Positions 54,997-63,101 of a stretch of 64,000 bases of DNA are shown here, one piece after another (the first letter of the stretch is position 1; every line of letters starts with the position of its first letter). The notes under the pieces were generated by a model that saw only the letters and a list, made by a program, of their open reading frames with translations, was not told the DNA's origin and made no database searches. The position numbers and the translations under genes are program-made. Location of the stretch: positions 62,001-126,000 of the forward strand of contig NZ_CADFEJ010000018.1 in assembly GCF_902833055.1 (NCBI RefSeq), in the 5' to 3' direction. The stretch comes from Burkholderia territorii (GTDB lineage Bacteria > Pseudomonadota > Gammaproteobacteria > Burkholderiales > Burkholderiaceae).

Positions 54997-55329
54997 ATGG
55001 CTCATTCGCATTCGTCTCAACTCGAAGAAGGGCACGGCAGCGTCGGCGGCTATGTTGCCGGCTTCATCCTGTCGGTGCTGCTCACGGCAGCGTCGTTCGG
55101 CCTCGTGATGGGCGGCGTGCTGTCGCCGCACGCATCGCTGATCGCGCTGGCCGTGCTCGCGTTCGTGCAGATCGTCGTGCACCTCGTGTACTTCCTGCAC
55201 ATGAACGGTTCGTCCGGCCAGCGCTGGAACGTGATGGCGTTCAGCTACACCGTGCTGACCGCGGCGATCCTGATCGTCGGCACGCTGTGGGTGATGCACA
55301 ACGTCAGCATGAACATGATGTCGCGCTGA
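54997..55329 (+). CDS. cyoD: Cytochrome bo3 ubiquinol oxidase subunit IV
   Basis: CyoD is the small three-helix subunit IV (110 residues), needed for assembly of the copper site. VGGYVAGFILSVLLTAASFGLV, LAFVQIVVHLVYFLHMN and TVLTAAILIVGTLWVMHN are the three segments. It directly follows the cyoC stop. A terminator lies 46 bp downstream. Confidence 0.96.
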   Translation: MAHSHSSQLEEGHGSVGGYVAGFILSVLLTAASFGLVMGGVLSPHASLIALAVLAFVQIVVHLVYFLHMNGSSGQRWNVMAFSYTVLTAAILIVGTLWVMHNVSMNMMSR

Positions 55330-55375
55330 CCGGCATCGCGGCGCAGCGGACGATCTCCATGCGCAGTCATGCAGC

Positions 55376-55405
55376 AAAGGCGGCACACCAGTGCCGCCTT
55401 TTTTC
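55376..55405 (+). terminator. Rho-independent terminator after cyoD
   Basis: AAAGGCGGCA and TGCCGCCTTT pair around CACCAG and are followed by TTTTC; it ends the cyo operon. Confidence 0.93.
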
Positions 55406-55433
55406 GTTTCGGCCGCGCGGTGAGGGTGGTTCT

Positions 55434-55526
55434 TCAGTGCGTGCTCGCGCTCAGGCTTGCGTCGGTCTTCAGCACATGCACGAACGTATAGGCGCGCCCG
55501 AGCGCGAGTCGGACGAGTTTCAGCAT
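55434..55526 (-). CDS. 30-codon ORF resembling an RND transporter N-terminus
   Basis: The peptide starts MLKLVRLALGRAYTFV, very like the first residues of AcrB/CusA-type RND efflux pumps, then changes to an unrelated polar tail and stops. GGAG lies about 9 bp before the ATG. It may be the remnant of a lost transporter gene or a small real gene; no further transporter sequence is nearby. Confidence 0.35.
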   Translation of the reverse strand: MLKLVRLALGRAYTFVHVLKTDASLSASTH

Positions 55527-55841
55527 CGGCGAGGTCTCCGCCGGCGCGGGGCGCCGGCCTGTCAGCGAGGTCCCGAAGCGTGGCGCGATCCCGCATCGGC
55601 TCGCGCAGTATGCGTGGCGCCGCTTAACGCCGGGCGCGGGCCAGGATAGAGGATGTTTCAGGAAGGGCGGAACGATCCCGCGACCGGCGCAGGAACGCCG
55701 CCCGGAGGCCAATTGTTACAAGACGTTAGCGGGTGCGTCCCGTGGCGATGCCGCGCATCAGTTCTTACAAACTTGAAATATGCGGCGACGGCGCTTGTCG
55801 CTATAGTCGAATCACACATGAAACAACTCGAAGAGGAATCC
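55527..55841 (+). other. Spacer with possible promoter of the Pro-rich protein
   Basis: About 315 bp without a supported gene. TATAGT at 55802-55807 is a possible -10, about 34 bp before the ATG at 55842, with no strong -35 at the right distance. The leader contains GAGGAAT as ribosome-binding site. Confidence 0.4.
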
Positions 55842-56201
55842 ATGAAGACTTTGCGTGTTGCCTCGCTCTTGACCGGTATGACGGCCTTGCTCGTGTCGGG
55901 CGCAGCAATGGCGGGAGTCAATGTCGGGATCAACGTCGGCGTGCCGGCTCCGGTCTACGTCGCGCCCGCGCCCGTGTATGCGCCGCCGCCTCCGCCGGTC
56001 GTCTACCAGCCGGCGCCCGTGTATGCACCGGCGCCCGTCTACGCGCCGGCCCCGGCGATCGTGATCGGCTGGCACGGCGATCGTTACTGGGACGGCCGCC
56101 GCTACTGGGGCCGCGACGAGTGGTATCGCCATCACGGTCGCGGCTGGGGCGACCGCGATCACGGTCACTGGGACAACGGCCGCCACAACGGCTGGCGTTG
56201 A
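55842..56201 (+). CDS. Small exported Pro/Tyr- and Arg/His-rich protein
   Basis: This 119-residue precursor begins MKTLRVASLLTGMTALLVSGAAMA, a Sec signal peptide. The middle repeats PAPVYAPAPVYA-type units around PPPPPVVY, and the end is rich in Trp, Arg, His and Gly (YWDGRRYWGRDEWYRHHGRGW). Similar low-complexity exported proteins are common in Burkholderia; no function is known. A rho-independent hairpin follows. Confidence 0.72.
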   Translation: MKTLRVASLLTGMTALLVSGAAMAGVNVGINVGVPAPVYVAPAPVYAPPPPPVVYQPAPVYAPAPVYAPAPAIVIGWHGDRYWDGRRYWGRDEWYRHHGRGWGDRDHGHWDNGRHNGWR

Positions 56202-56245
56202 CCGACATGCGGCGCACGCATGCCGCGTGCGCGCATGAGATGAAG

Positions 56246-56270
56246 ACCGCCCGCCGGGCGGTTTTCTTTT
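56246..56270 (+). terminator. Rho-independent terminator
   Basis: ACCGCCC and GGGCGGT pair around GCC, followed by TTTCTTTT; it lies 45 bp after the small exported protein gene. Confidence 0.85.
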
Positions 56271-56402
56271 GCCCGCGCGGGCCGTGCCCGGCGGTCGCGA
56301 TGCGCCGGCGCCACGCACGACGCGCTGCGGGCTGGCTCGACGTCGAATTGAATGGGTAGAATCGACCCACGTTCCATCCCTCAATCGACCGACAGGGCCT
56401 CT

Positions 56403-58265
56403 ATGACGAAGGGTTCGCCCCGGGCCGCCATCGCGCGTGCGGTACGGGCCGCCGGCCGCACGGCGGCAGCATGGGCAATACAGGCGATCCTCGCCGCGAC
56501 GGCCGCGCATGCGGCCCATGCGATCGCGCAGTACGGCGAGCCGAAATATCCGCCGGGCTTCAAACATTTCGACTACGTGAACCCGGACGCGCCGAAGGGC
56601 GGCACGCTCGTGCTCGCGAACCCGAACCGGCTGACGTCATTTGACAAGTTCAATCCGTTCACCATGCGCGGCAATCCCGCGCCGGGCATCGACATGCTGT
56701 TCGAGAGCCTCGCGACCGGCAGCATGGACGAACCGGCTTCCGCGTACGGGCTGCTCGCCGACGACATCGCCGTCGCACCGGACCGCCGCTCGGTCACGTT
56801 TCACCTGAATCCGCGCGCGCGCTTCTCGAACGGCGATCCGGTCACCGCAGAAGATGTCCGGTTCTCGTTCGACACGCTCAAGAGCAAGCTCGCCGCACCG
56901 CAGTTCGGCGCGTATTTCGCCGAAATCGCGAAGGCCGTGGTGGTCGACTCCGCGACCGTGCGCTTCGAATTCCGCAGCGCGAACCGCGAGCTGCCGCTGA
57001 TCGCCGGCGGCGTGCCGGTGTTTTCGCGCAAGTGGGGGCTGCGCGCGGACGGTTCGCGCATTCCCTTCGACCAGCTCGCGTTCGAGCAGCCGATCGGCAG
57101 CGGCCCGTACCTGATCGAGCACTACGACAACGGCCGCACCATCACGTATCGGCGCAATCCTGCATACTGGGGCGCCGATCTGCCGGTGCGCATCGGCACC
57201 GACAACTTCGAGCGGATCGTCTACAAGCTGTACGGCGACGGCGTCGCGCGGCTCGAGGCGTTCAAGGCCGGCGAGTACGACGTGCTGGTTGAATACATCG
57301 CGCGCAACTGGACGCGGCGCGACGTCGGCAAGCGGTTCGACAGCGGCGAGCTCGTCAAGCGCGAATTCCGCCAGCACAACGGCGCGGGCATGCAGGGTTT
57401 CTTCATGAACCTGCGCCGCCCACAGTTTCGCGACGTGCGCGTGCGTCAGGCGCTCGATCTCGCGTTCGACTTCGAATGGCTGAACCGCCAGTTGTTCTAT
57501 AGCGCGTACACGCGTCTCGACAGCTATTTCGCCGATACCGACCTGCAGGCAACCGGCACACCGGGCCCGGGCGAGCTGAAACTGCTGGAGCCGTTGCGCG
57601 CGCAGCTCGACCCGGCCGTGTTCGGGCCGATGGTCACGCAGCCGAACACGAACCCGCCGGGCTCGCTGCGCGCGAACCTGCTGAAGGCGCGCGCGCTGCT
57701 CGCGCAGGCCGGCTGGACCTATCGCGACGGCGCGTTGCGCAATGCACAGGGCGAGCCGTTCACGTTCGAGATTCTCGACGATTCGGGCGCGGCGATGGAA
57801 GGCGTCGTGACCGCCTACCTGCGCAATCTCGCGAAGCTCGGCATCGACGCGCGTTATCGCACGGCCGATTTCGCGCTGCTGCAGAAGCGGCTCGACGCGT
57901 TCGACTACGACATGACGACGGTACGCCTGCCGGGCGTGCAGGTGCCGGGCGCCGAGCAGTTCTCGCGCTACGCCAGCAAGTTCGCCGACGAGCCCGGTTC
58001 CGACAACATCATCGGCCTGAAGTCGCCGGCCGTCGACACGCTGCTGCATGCACTCGGCACCGCGCAGACGCGCGAGGACCTGCTCGACGCGACGCACGCG
58101 CTCGATCGCGTGCTGATGCACGGCTACTACGCGGTTCCGCAGTGGTACAGCACGACGCACCGGATCGCGTACAAGCGCACGCTCGGCTATCCGCAGACGC
58201 TGCCGCTGTACTATTCGGCCGAGGGCTGGGTCGTGTCGACCTGGTGGGCCAAGCCCGATCACTGA
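56403..58265 (+). CDS. yejA: ABC transporter substrate-binding protein (YejA-like)
   Basis: This periplasmic oligopeptide-binding protein has 620 residues in the precursor. An N-terminal signal peptide (AIQAILAATAAHAAHA) leads to the family start AQYGEPKYPPGFKHFDYVNPDAPKGG, very like E. coli YejA. Two extracellular-binding-protein lobes follow, including FNPFTMRGNPAPG and PVTAEDVRFSFDTLKS. It is the first gene of yejABEF; in E. coli this importer also takes up microcin C. ATG 56403 was preferred to an upstream ATG at 56352. Confidence 0.93.
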   Translation: MTKGSPRAAIARAVRAAGRTAAAWAIQAILAATAAHAAHAIAQYGEPKYPPGFKHFDYVNPDAPKGGTLVLANPNRLTSFDKFNPFTMRGNPAPGIDMLFESLATGSMDEPASAYGLLADDIAVAPDRRSVTFHLNPRARFSNGDPVTAEDVRFSFDTLKSKLAAPQFGAYFAEIAKAVVVDSATVRFEFRSANRELPLIAGGVPVFSRKWGLRADGSRIPFDQLAFEQPIGSGPYLIEHYDNGRTITYRRNPAYWGADLPVRIGTDNFERIVYKLYGDGVARLEAFKAGEYDVLVEYIARNWTRRDVGKRFDSGELVKREFRQHNGAGMQGFFMNLRRPQFRDVRVRQALDLAFDFEWLNRQLFYSAYTRLDSYFADTDLQATGTPGPGELKLLEPLRAQLDPAVFGPMVTQPNTNPPGSLRANLLKARALLAQAGWTYRDGALRNAQGEPFTFEILDDSGAAMEGVVTAYLRNLAKLGIDARYRTADFALLQKRLDAFDYDMTTVRLPGVQVPGAEQFSRYASKFADEPGSDNIIGLKSPAVDTLLHALGTAQTREDLLDATHALDRVLMHGYYAVPQWYSTTHRIAYKRTLGYPQTLPLYYSAEGWVVSTWWAKPDH

Positions 58266-58317
58266 AGCCTGCCGGCCCTTCGTTCAATCCAGCCTATCGA
58301 TCGCGAGTCTACGCCCT

Positions 58318-59361
58318 ATGTGGAGCTACATCCTCAAACGCGTGCTGCTGATGATCCCGACGCTCGTCGGCGTGCTCACGCTCACGTTCGCGGTGATCCA
58401 GTTCGTGCCCGGCGGCCCGGTCGAGCAGGCCGTGCAGGAACTGCGCAAGGGCGCAACCGAGCAGGGCGCGACGCCGTTCGGGATGCGCGCGCATACGGGC
58501 GTCGACGCGCAGCAGCTCGCGCAGCTCAAGGCGCTGTACGGTTTCGACAAGCCGCCGCTCGAGCGTTACTGGCTGATGCTCAAGCGCTTCGCCCGCTTCG
58601 ATCTCGGTGACAGCTACTTCCGCCATCAGAGCGTGTGGTCGCTGATCGTGCAGAAGTTGCCGGTATCGATCAGCATCGGATTGTGGACGTTCTTCGTCAC
58701 CTATCTGATCTCCGTGCCGCTCGGCATCGCGAAGGCCGTGCGCAACGGCTCGCCGTTCGATGTCGCGACGAGCCTCGTCGTGCTGGTCGGCTATGCGATT
58801 CCGGGCTTCGTGCTCGGCGTGCTGCTGCTCGTGCTGTTCGGCGGCGGCTCGTTCTGGCAATTGTTCCCGCTGCGCGGGCTCACGTCGGACAACTTCGCCC
58901 AGCTGTCGCTCGCCGGCAAGGTGCTCGACTATCTGTGGCACATCGCGCTGCCGATCACGGCGTCGGTCGTCGGCAGCTTCGCGGTCGTCACGATGCTCAC
59001 GAAGAACGCGTTCCTCGACGAGATCCGCAAGCAGTACGTGCTGACCGCGCGCGCGAAAGGGCTCGCCGAGCGCACGGTGCTGTGGAAGCACGTGTTCCGC
59101 AACGCGATGCTGCCGCTGATCGTCGGGTTTCCGGCCGCGTTCATCGGCGCATTCTTCACGGGCAGCCTGCTGATCGAGACGCTGTTCTCGCTCGACGGCC
59201 TCGGGCTGCTGTCATACGAGTCGGTCGTGCGGCGCGACTATCCGGTCGTGCTCGGCACGCTGTACCTGTTCACGCTGATCGGGCTCGCGACCAAGCTGAT
59301 CTCCGACCTCTGCTACGTGTGGGTCGACCCGCGCATTCAATTCGACAATCTGGAGCGCTGA
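58318..59361 (+). CDS. yejB: ABC transporter permease YejB
   Basis: This inner-membrane permease has 347 residues and six membrane segments. It starts MWSYILKRVLLMIPTLVGVLTLTFAVIQF and has an EAA-type loop near VLTARAKGLAERTVLWKHVFRNAMLP. It is 52 bp after yejA. Role: one half of the peptide channel. Confidence 0.95.
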   Translation: MWSYILKRVLLMIPTLVGVLTLTFAVIQFVPGGPVEQAVQELRKGATEQGATPFGMRAHTGVDAQQLAQLKALYGFDKPPLERYWLMLKRFARFDLGDSYFRHQSVWSLIVQKLPVSISIGLWTFFVTYLISVPLGIAKAVRNGSPFDVATSLVVLVGYAIPGFVLGVLLLVLFGGGSFWQLFPLRGLTSDNFAQLSLAGKVLDYLWHIALPITASVVGSFAVVTMLTKNAFLDEIRKQYVLTARAKGLAERTVLWKHVFRNAMLPLIVGFPAAFIGAFFTGSLLIETLFSLDGLGLLSYESVVRRDYPVVLGTLYLFTLIGLATKLISDLCYVWVDPRIQFDNLER

Positions 59362-59362
59362 C

Positions 59363-59440
59363 ATGAAACCGTCCGCCAGCACGCCGCTTGCCGGCGCGCC
59401 CGTCCGCCTGTCCGCGCTCGCCGGGCGAGGTGCGCGATGA
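59363..59440 (+). CDS. Possible 25-codon ORF between yejB and yejE
   Basis: ATG 59363 begins 1 bp after the yejB stop, and the frame ends TGA 59438-59440, overlapping the yejE ATG (ATGA). The peptide (MKPSASTPLAGAPVRLSALA...) matches nothing. It could couple translation of yejB and yejE, or be chance. Confidence 0.3.
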   Translation: MKPSASTPLAGAPVRLSALAGRGAR

Positions 59441-60534
59441 ACCGGGCCGTCGTGTCGTCCCGCATCGACGCGGCGCGCGCACGCGTGTCGCCGTCGCCCG
59501 CGCGCCGCGTGTGGCAGCGCTTTCGCCAGCAGCGCCTCGGCTACTGGAGCTTCGTGATCTTCGTCGTCGCATTCGCCGCGAGCGTCGCGGCGCCGCTATG
59601 GTCGAACGACAAGCCGCTCGTCGTGCGCTACGACGGCCAGACCTATTTCCCGATGTTCCACGCGTATCCGGAGACCACCTTCGGCGGCGACTTCCCGACA
59701 CCGGCCGACTATCTCGATCCATACGTGCGCAAGCGGCTCGAGGCGCCGGGCAACTTCGTCGTCTATCCGCCGAACCGCTATTACTACGACACGCTGAACT
59801 ACTTCTCGAACGTGCCGAACCCGGCGCCGCCGTCGCGTGCGAACTTGCTCGGCACCGACGCCCAGGGGCGCGACCTGCTCGCGCGGCTCGTGTACGGGTT
59901 CCGCGTATCGGTCGAGTTCGGGCTGATCCTGACCGCGATCGGCACGCTGCTCGGGATCGCCGCGGGCGCGGTGCAGGGCTTCTTCGGCGGGCGCATCGAC
60001 ATCGTCGGGCAGCGGCTGATCGAGATCTGGAGTTCGCTGCCGGAGCTGTACCTGCTGATCATCTTCGCGTCGATCTTCGAGCCGAGCTTCCTGCTGTTGA
60101 TCGTGCTGCTGTCGCTGTTCGGCTGGATCGGCCTGGCCGATTACGTGCGCGCCGAATTCCTGCGCAACCGCACGCAGGACTACGTGCGCGCGGCGCGCGC
60201 GATGGGACTCACGAACTGGCAGATCATCTGGCGCCACGTGCTGCCGAACAGCATGACGCCCGTGATCACGTTCCTGCCGTTCCGGATGAGCGGTGCGATC
60301 CTCGCGCTCACGAGCCTCGACTTCCTCGGCCTTGGCGTGCCGCCGCCGACGCCGAGCCTCGGCGAGCTGCTCGCGCAGGGCAAGGGCAATCTCGACGCGT
60401 GGTGGATCTCGCTGTCGACGTTCGGCGTGCTGGTCGCGACGCTGCTGCTGCTGACGTTCATGGGCGACGCGCTGCGCAACGCGCTCGACACGCGGATCGC
60501 CGATTCCGTGCGTGCGGCGGGAGGGCAGCGATGA
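59437..60534 (+). CDS. yejE: ABC transporter permease YejE
   Basis: This 365-residue permease has an N-terminal membrane segment (about 35-52), a periplasmic insertion (about 60-130, with TYFPMFHAYPETTFGGDFPTPADY) and five further segments with the EAA loop YVRAARAMGLTNWQIIWRHVLPNS. The insertion is typical of YejE. It ends in an ATGA overlap with the ATPase gene. Confidence 0.94.
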   Translation: MNRAVVSSRIDAARARVSPSPARRVWQRFRQQRLGYWSFVIFVVAFAASVAAPLWSNDKPLVVRYDGQTYFPMFHAYPETTFGGDFPTPADYLDPYVRKRLEAPGNFVVYPPNRYYYDTLNYFSNVPNPAPPSRANLLGTDAQGRDLLARLVYGFRVSVEFGLILTAIGTLLGIAAGAVQGFFGGRIDIVGQRLIEIWSSLPELYLLIIFASIFEPSFLLLIVLLSLFGWIGLADYVRAEFLRNRTQDYVRAARAMGLTNWQIIWRHVLPNSMTPVITFLPFRMSGAILALTSLDFLGLGVPPPTPSLGELLAQGKGNLDAWWISLSTFGVLVATLLLLTFMGDALRNALDTRIADSVRAAGGQR

Positions 60535-62156
60535 GCACGACTTGCGCATCCCCGCCGCCGGGCGAACCGCTGCTGTCGCTCGAGCACCTGCACGTGCGCT
60601 TTGGCGACACGGTGGCCGTCGACGACGTGACGCTCGCGATCGGTCGCGGCGAGCGCGTCGCGCTCGTCGGCGAATCGGGTTCGGGCAAGAGCGTGACCGC
60701 GCTGTCGATCCTGCGGCTGCTGCGCGACGCCGACGTGAGCGGCACGATCCGCTTCGCCGGGCACGATCTCGCCGGCAAGAGCGAGCGCGAGATGCGCGGG
60801 CTGCGCGGCTCGGACATCGCGATGATCTTCCAGGAGCCGATGACGGCGCTCAACCCGCTGTACACGATCGGCGCGCAGATCGGCGAGACGATCGTGCTGC
60901 ACGACGGCGTGACGGCGGGCGAGGCGCGCAAGCGCGCAGTCGCGCTGCTTGCGCGCACCGGCATCGCCGAGCCGGAGAAGCGCGTCGACAGCTACCCGCA
61001 CCAGTTGTCGGGCGGCCAGCGGCAGCGCGCGATGATCGCGATGGCGCTTGCATGCCGGCCGCGTCTCCTGCTCGCCGACGAGCCGACGACCGCGCTCGAC
61101 GTGACGATCCGCGCGCAGATCGTCGACCTGCTGCTCGAGCTGCAGCGCGAGGAGGCCCAAAAGCGCGGGATGGCGATCCTGCTGATCACGCATGACCTGA
61201 ATCTCGTGCGGCACTTCGCCGAGCGGGTCGCGGTCATGGAGCGCGGCAAGCTGGTCGAAAGCGGGCCGGTCGAGCGGATCTTCGCGGAGCCGGAGCATCC
61301 GTATACGCGGCGGCTGCTGAACAGCCGGCCGCAGCGCACGGTCGCGCCGGTGCTGCCAATCGCGCCCGTCGTGCTCGATGCGCGGCACGTCAGCGTGCAG
61401 TTCGCGCGCAAGCGGCCGGGCTTCGCGGGCTGGTTCGGCACGACGCCCGTGACGGCGGTCGCGGACGTGTCCGTGTCGGTTCGGCAGGGCGAGACGCTCG
61501 GAATCGTCGGCGAATCCGGCTCGGGGAAGTCGACGCTCGCGATGGCGCTGCTCGGGCTGCAAAAGACGGCGCACGGCGAGATCGAATTCCAGGGACGGCC
61601 GCTGTCGACCTACCGCGGCCGCGAACAGACAGCGCTGCGCTCGAACATGCAGGTCGTCTTTCAGGATCCATTCAGCTCGCTGTCGCCGCGTCACACGATC
61701 GAGCGGATCGTCGGCGAGGGGCTCGAGCTGCATCGCCCGGAGCTGACGCCGGACGCGCGCCGCGCGAAGTCGCTGGCCGTGCTGCGCGAAGTCGGCCTCG
61801 ACCGCACCGTGCTGCATCGCTATCCGCACGAATTCTCGGGCGGACAGCGCCAGCGGATCGCGATTGCACGCGCGCTCGTGCTGGAGCCGCGCATCCTCAT
61901 CCTCGACGAACCGACTTCCGCGCTCGACGTGTCGATTCAGCAGCAGGTGCTGAAGCTGCTCGCGAATTTGCAACAGAAATACAACCTCGGGTATGTATTC
62001 ATCAGCCACGATCTGGAGGTGATCGGCGCGATGGCGCATCGGGTGGCGGTGATGCAGGGCGGGGCCATCGTCGAGTCCGGGGACGTGGCCGATATCTTCA
62101 CGAACCCGTCACATCCTTACACACAAAAGCTGTTGAAAGCGGTCTGGAAAGCGTGA
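60531..62156 (+). CDS. yejF: Dual-domain ABC ATPase YejF
   Basis: This 541-residue protein has two nucleotide-binding domains. Domain 1 has GESGSGKS, LSGGQRQR and LLADEPTTALD; domain 2 has GESGSGKST, FSGGQRQR and LILDEPTSALD. The C-terminal ends of both (PEHPYTRRLL, PSHPYTQKLL) are of the oligopeptide-transporter type. It powers the yejABEF importer and completes the operon. ATG 60531 overlaps the yejE stop. Confidence 0.96.
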   Translation: MSTTCASPPPGEPLLSLEHLHVRFGDTVAVDDVTLAIGRGERVALVGESGSGKSVTALSILRLLRDADVSGTIRFAGHDLAGKSEREMRGLRGSDIAMIFQEPMTALNPLYTIGAQIGETIVLHDGVTAGEARKRAVALLARTGIAEPEKRVDSYPHQLSGGQRQRAMIAMALACRPRLLLADEPTTALDVTIRAQIVDLLLELQREEAQKRGMAILLITHDLNLVRHFAERVAVMERGKLVESGPVERIFAEPEHPYTRRLLNSRPQRTVAPVLPIAPVVLDARHVSVQFARKRPGFAGWFGTTPVTAVADVSVSVRQGETLGIVGESGSGKSTLAMALLGLQKTAHGEIEFQGRPLSTYRGREQTALRSNMQVVFQDPFSSLSPRHTIERIVGEGLELHRPELTPDARRAKSLAVLREVGLDRTVLHRYPHEFSGGQRQRIAIARALVLEPRILILDEPTSALDVSIQQQVLKLLANLQQKYNLGYVFISHDLEVIGAMAHRVAVMQGGAIVESGDVADIFTNPSHPYTQKLLKAVWKA

Positions 62157-62203
62157 TAGGCGTCCAATGGTATGACTATCTCGATTGTATTTTTTAATTT
62201 GTT

Positions 62204-62232
62204 TTGACAAACGATTACGCGCTGGCTAGTAT
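62204..62232 (+). promoter_or_regulatory. Sigma-70 promoter of the NlpC/P60 gene
   Basis: TTGACA (62204-62209) and TAGTAT (62227-62232) at exactly 17-bp spacing, in an AT-rich stretch. Predicted start ~62239, giving a ~46-nt leader. TTTGT/ACAAA around the -35 forms a small dyad. Confidence 0.85.
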
Positions 62233-62284
62233 CGACCGAAATTTTCCGCCAATCAGCTGATTTTTAAGCACATTCCATCGACCA

Positions 62285-62959
62285 ATGCAGCATCGATCCC
62301 TGACCCAGGCATGCGCGCGTACCCTCGCCGGGCTGTTCATCGGCGCCCTGTTCGCAGCAGCTCCCGGCGCGTTCGCCGACGAAGTCAGCAGTTTTAACCA
62401 GAATGTCACGAATTCGACTCAAATCGGGTCGACTTCTTCCGTCCAGCAGGCCAGCGCGCAGCCGTCGAGCGGCGGCGCGAAGTCGTTCCTCGCCGGCATG
62501 GCCGGCAAGGCAGGCGACGTGGTCGTCGGCGCGCTGAACATGATCGGCGTGCGTTATCGCTGGGGCGGCAACTCGCCGGATTCCGGCCTCGACTGCAGCG
62601 GCTTCGTGCGCTACGTGTTCCAGGACACGCTCGGCATGTCGCTGCCGCGCCGCGCGGAAGAGATGAGCCGCGTCGGCGAGAAGGTCAGCATGAGCAACCT
62701 GAAGCCGGGCGACCTCGTGTTCTTCAACACGATGCGCCGCACGTTCTCGCACGTCGGCATCTACATCGGCGACAACAAGTTCGTGCATTCGCCGTCGACG
62801 GGCAGCACGGTTCGCGTTGACGATCTCGACAGCGGCTACTGGGAAAAGCGTTTCACCGGTGCGCGCCGGATCGAATCGACGTTCCCGATGAAGGCGGACG
62901 ATCTGCGCCAGCGCGTGCGCGCGACGATCGGCGACGACGCGTCGAACGGCAGCAACTGA
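62285..62959 (+). CDS. NlpC/P60-family cell-wall peptidase
   Basis: This 224-residue precursor has signal peptide TLAGLFIGALFAAAPGAFA and a Ser/Gln/Asn-rich linker (about 33-68). The NlpC/P60 cysteine peptidase domain follows: LDCSGFVRYVF (catalytic Cys at about 101), SHVGIYIGDNKFVHSPS (catalytic His at about 158 and a third His). It cleaves peptidoglycan stem peptides, probably in the periplasm. It has its own strong promoter and terminator. Confidence 0.93.
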   Translation: MQHRSLTQACARTLAGLFIGALFAAAPGAFADEVSSFNQNVTNSTQIGSTSSVQQASAQPSSGGAKSFLAGMAGKAGDVVVGALNMIGVRYRWGGNSPDSGLDCSGFVRYVFQDTLGMSLPRRAEEMSRVGEKVSMSNLKPGDLVFFNTMRRTFSHVGIYIGDNKFVHSPSTGSTVRVDDLDSGYWEKRFTGARRIESTFPMKADDLRQRVRATIGDDASNGSN

Positions 62960-62986
62960 CGCTCGCCGGCAATCGGCCGGATCACG

Positions 62987-63020
62987 AAAACCCTGTCACC
63001 GAAAGGCGGCAGGGTTTTTT
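62987..63020 (+). terminator. Rho-independent terminator after the NlpC/P60 gene
   Basis: AAAACCCTG and CAGGGTTTT form the outer stem with an imperfect inner stem capped by GAAA, followed by TT. Confidence 0.88.
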
Positions 63021-63101
63021 GCTTTTGAGCTCCCGGGCGCGGCCGGTTGGCGCGCCGCCATCGCGGGCGGCCCGCTACGCGCGGGGCCGCGATGCGTCCG
63101 C

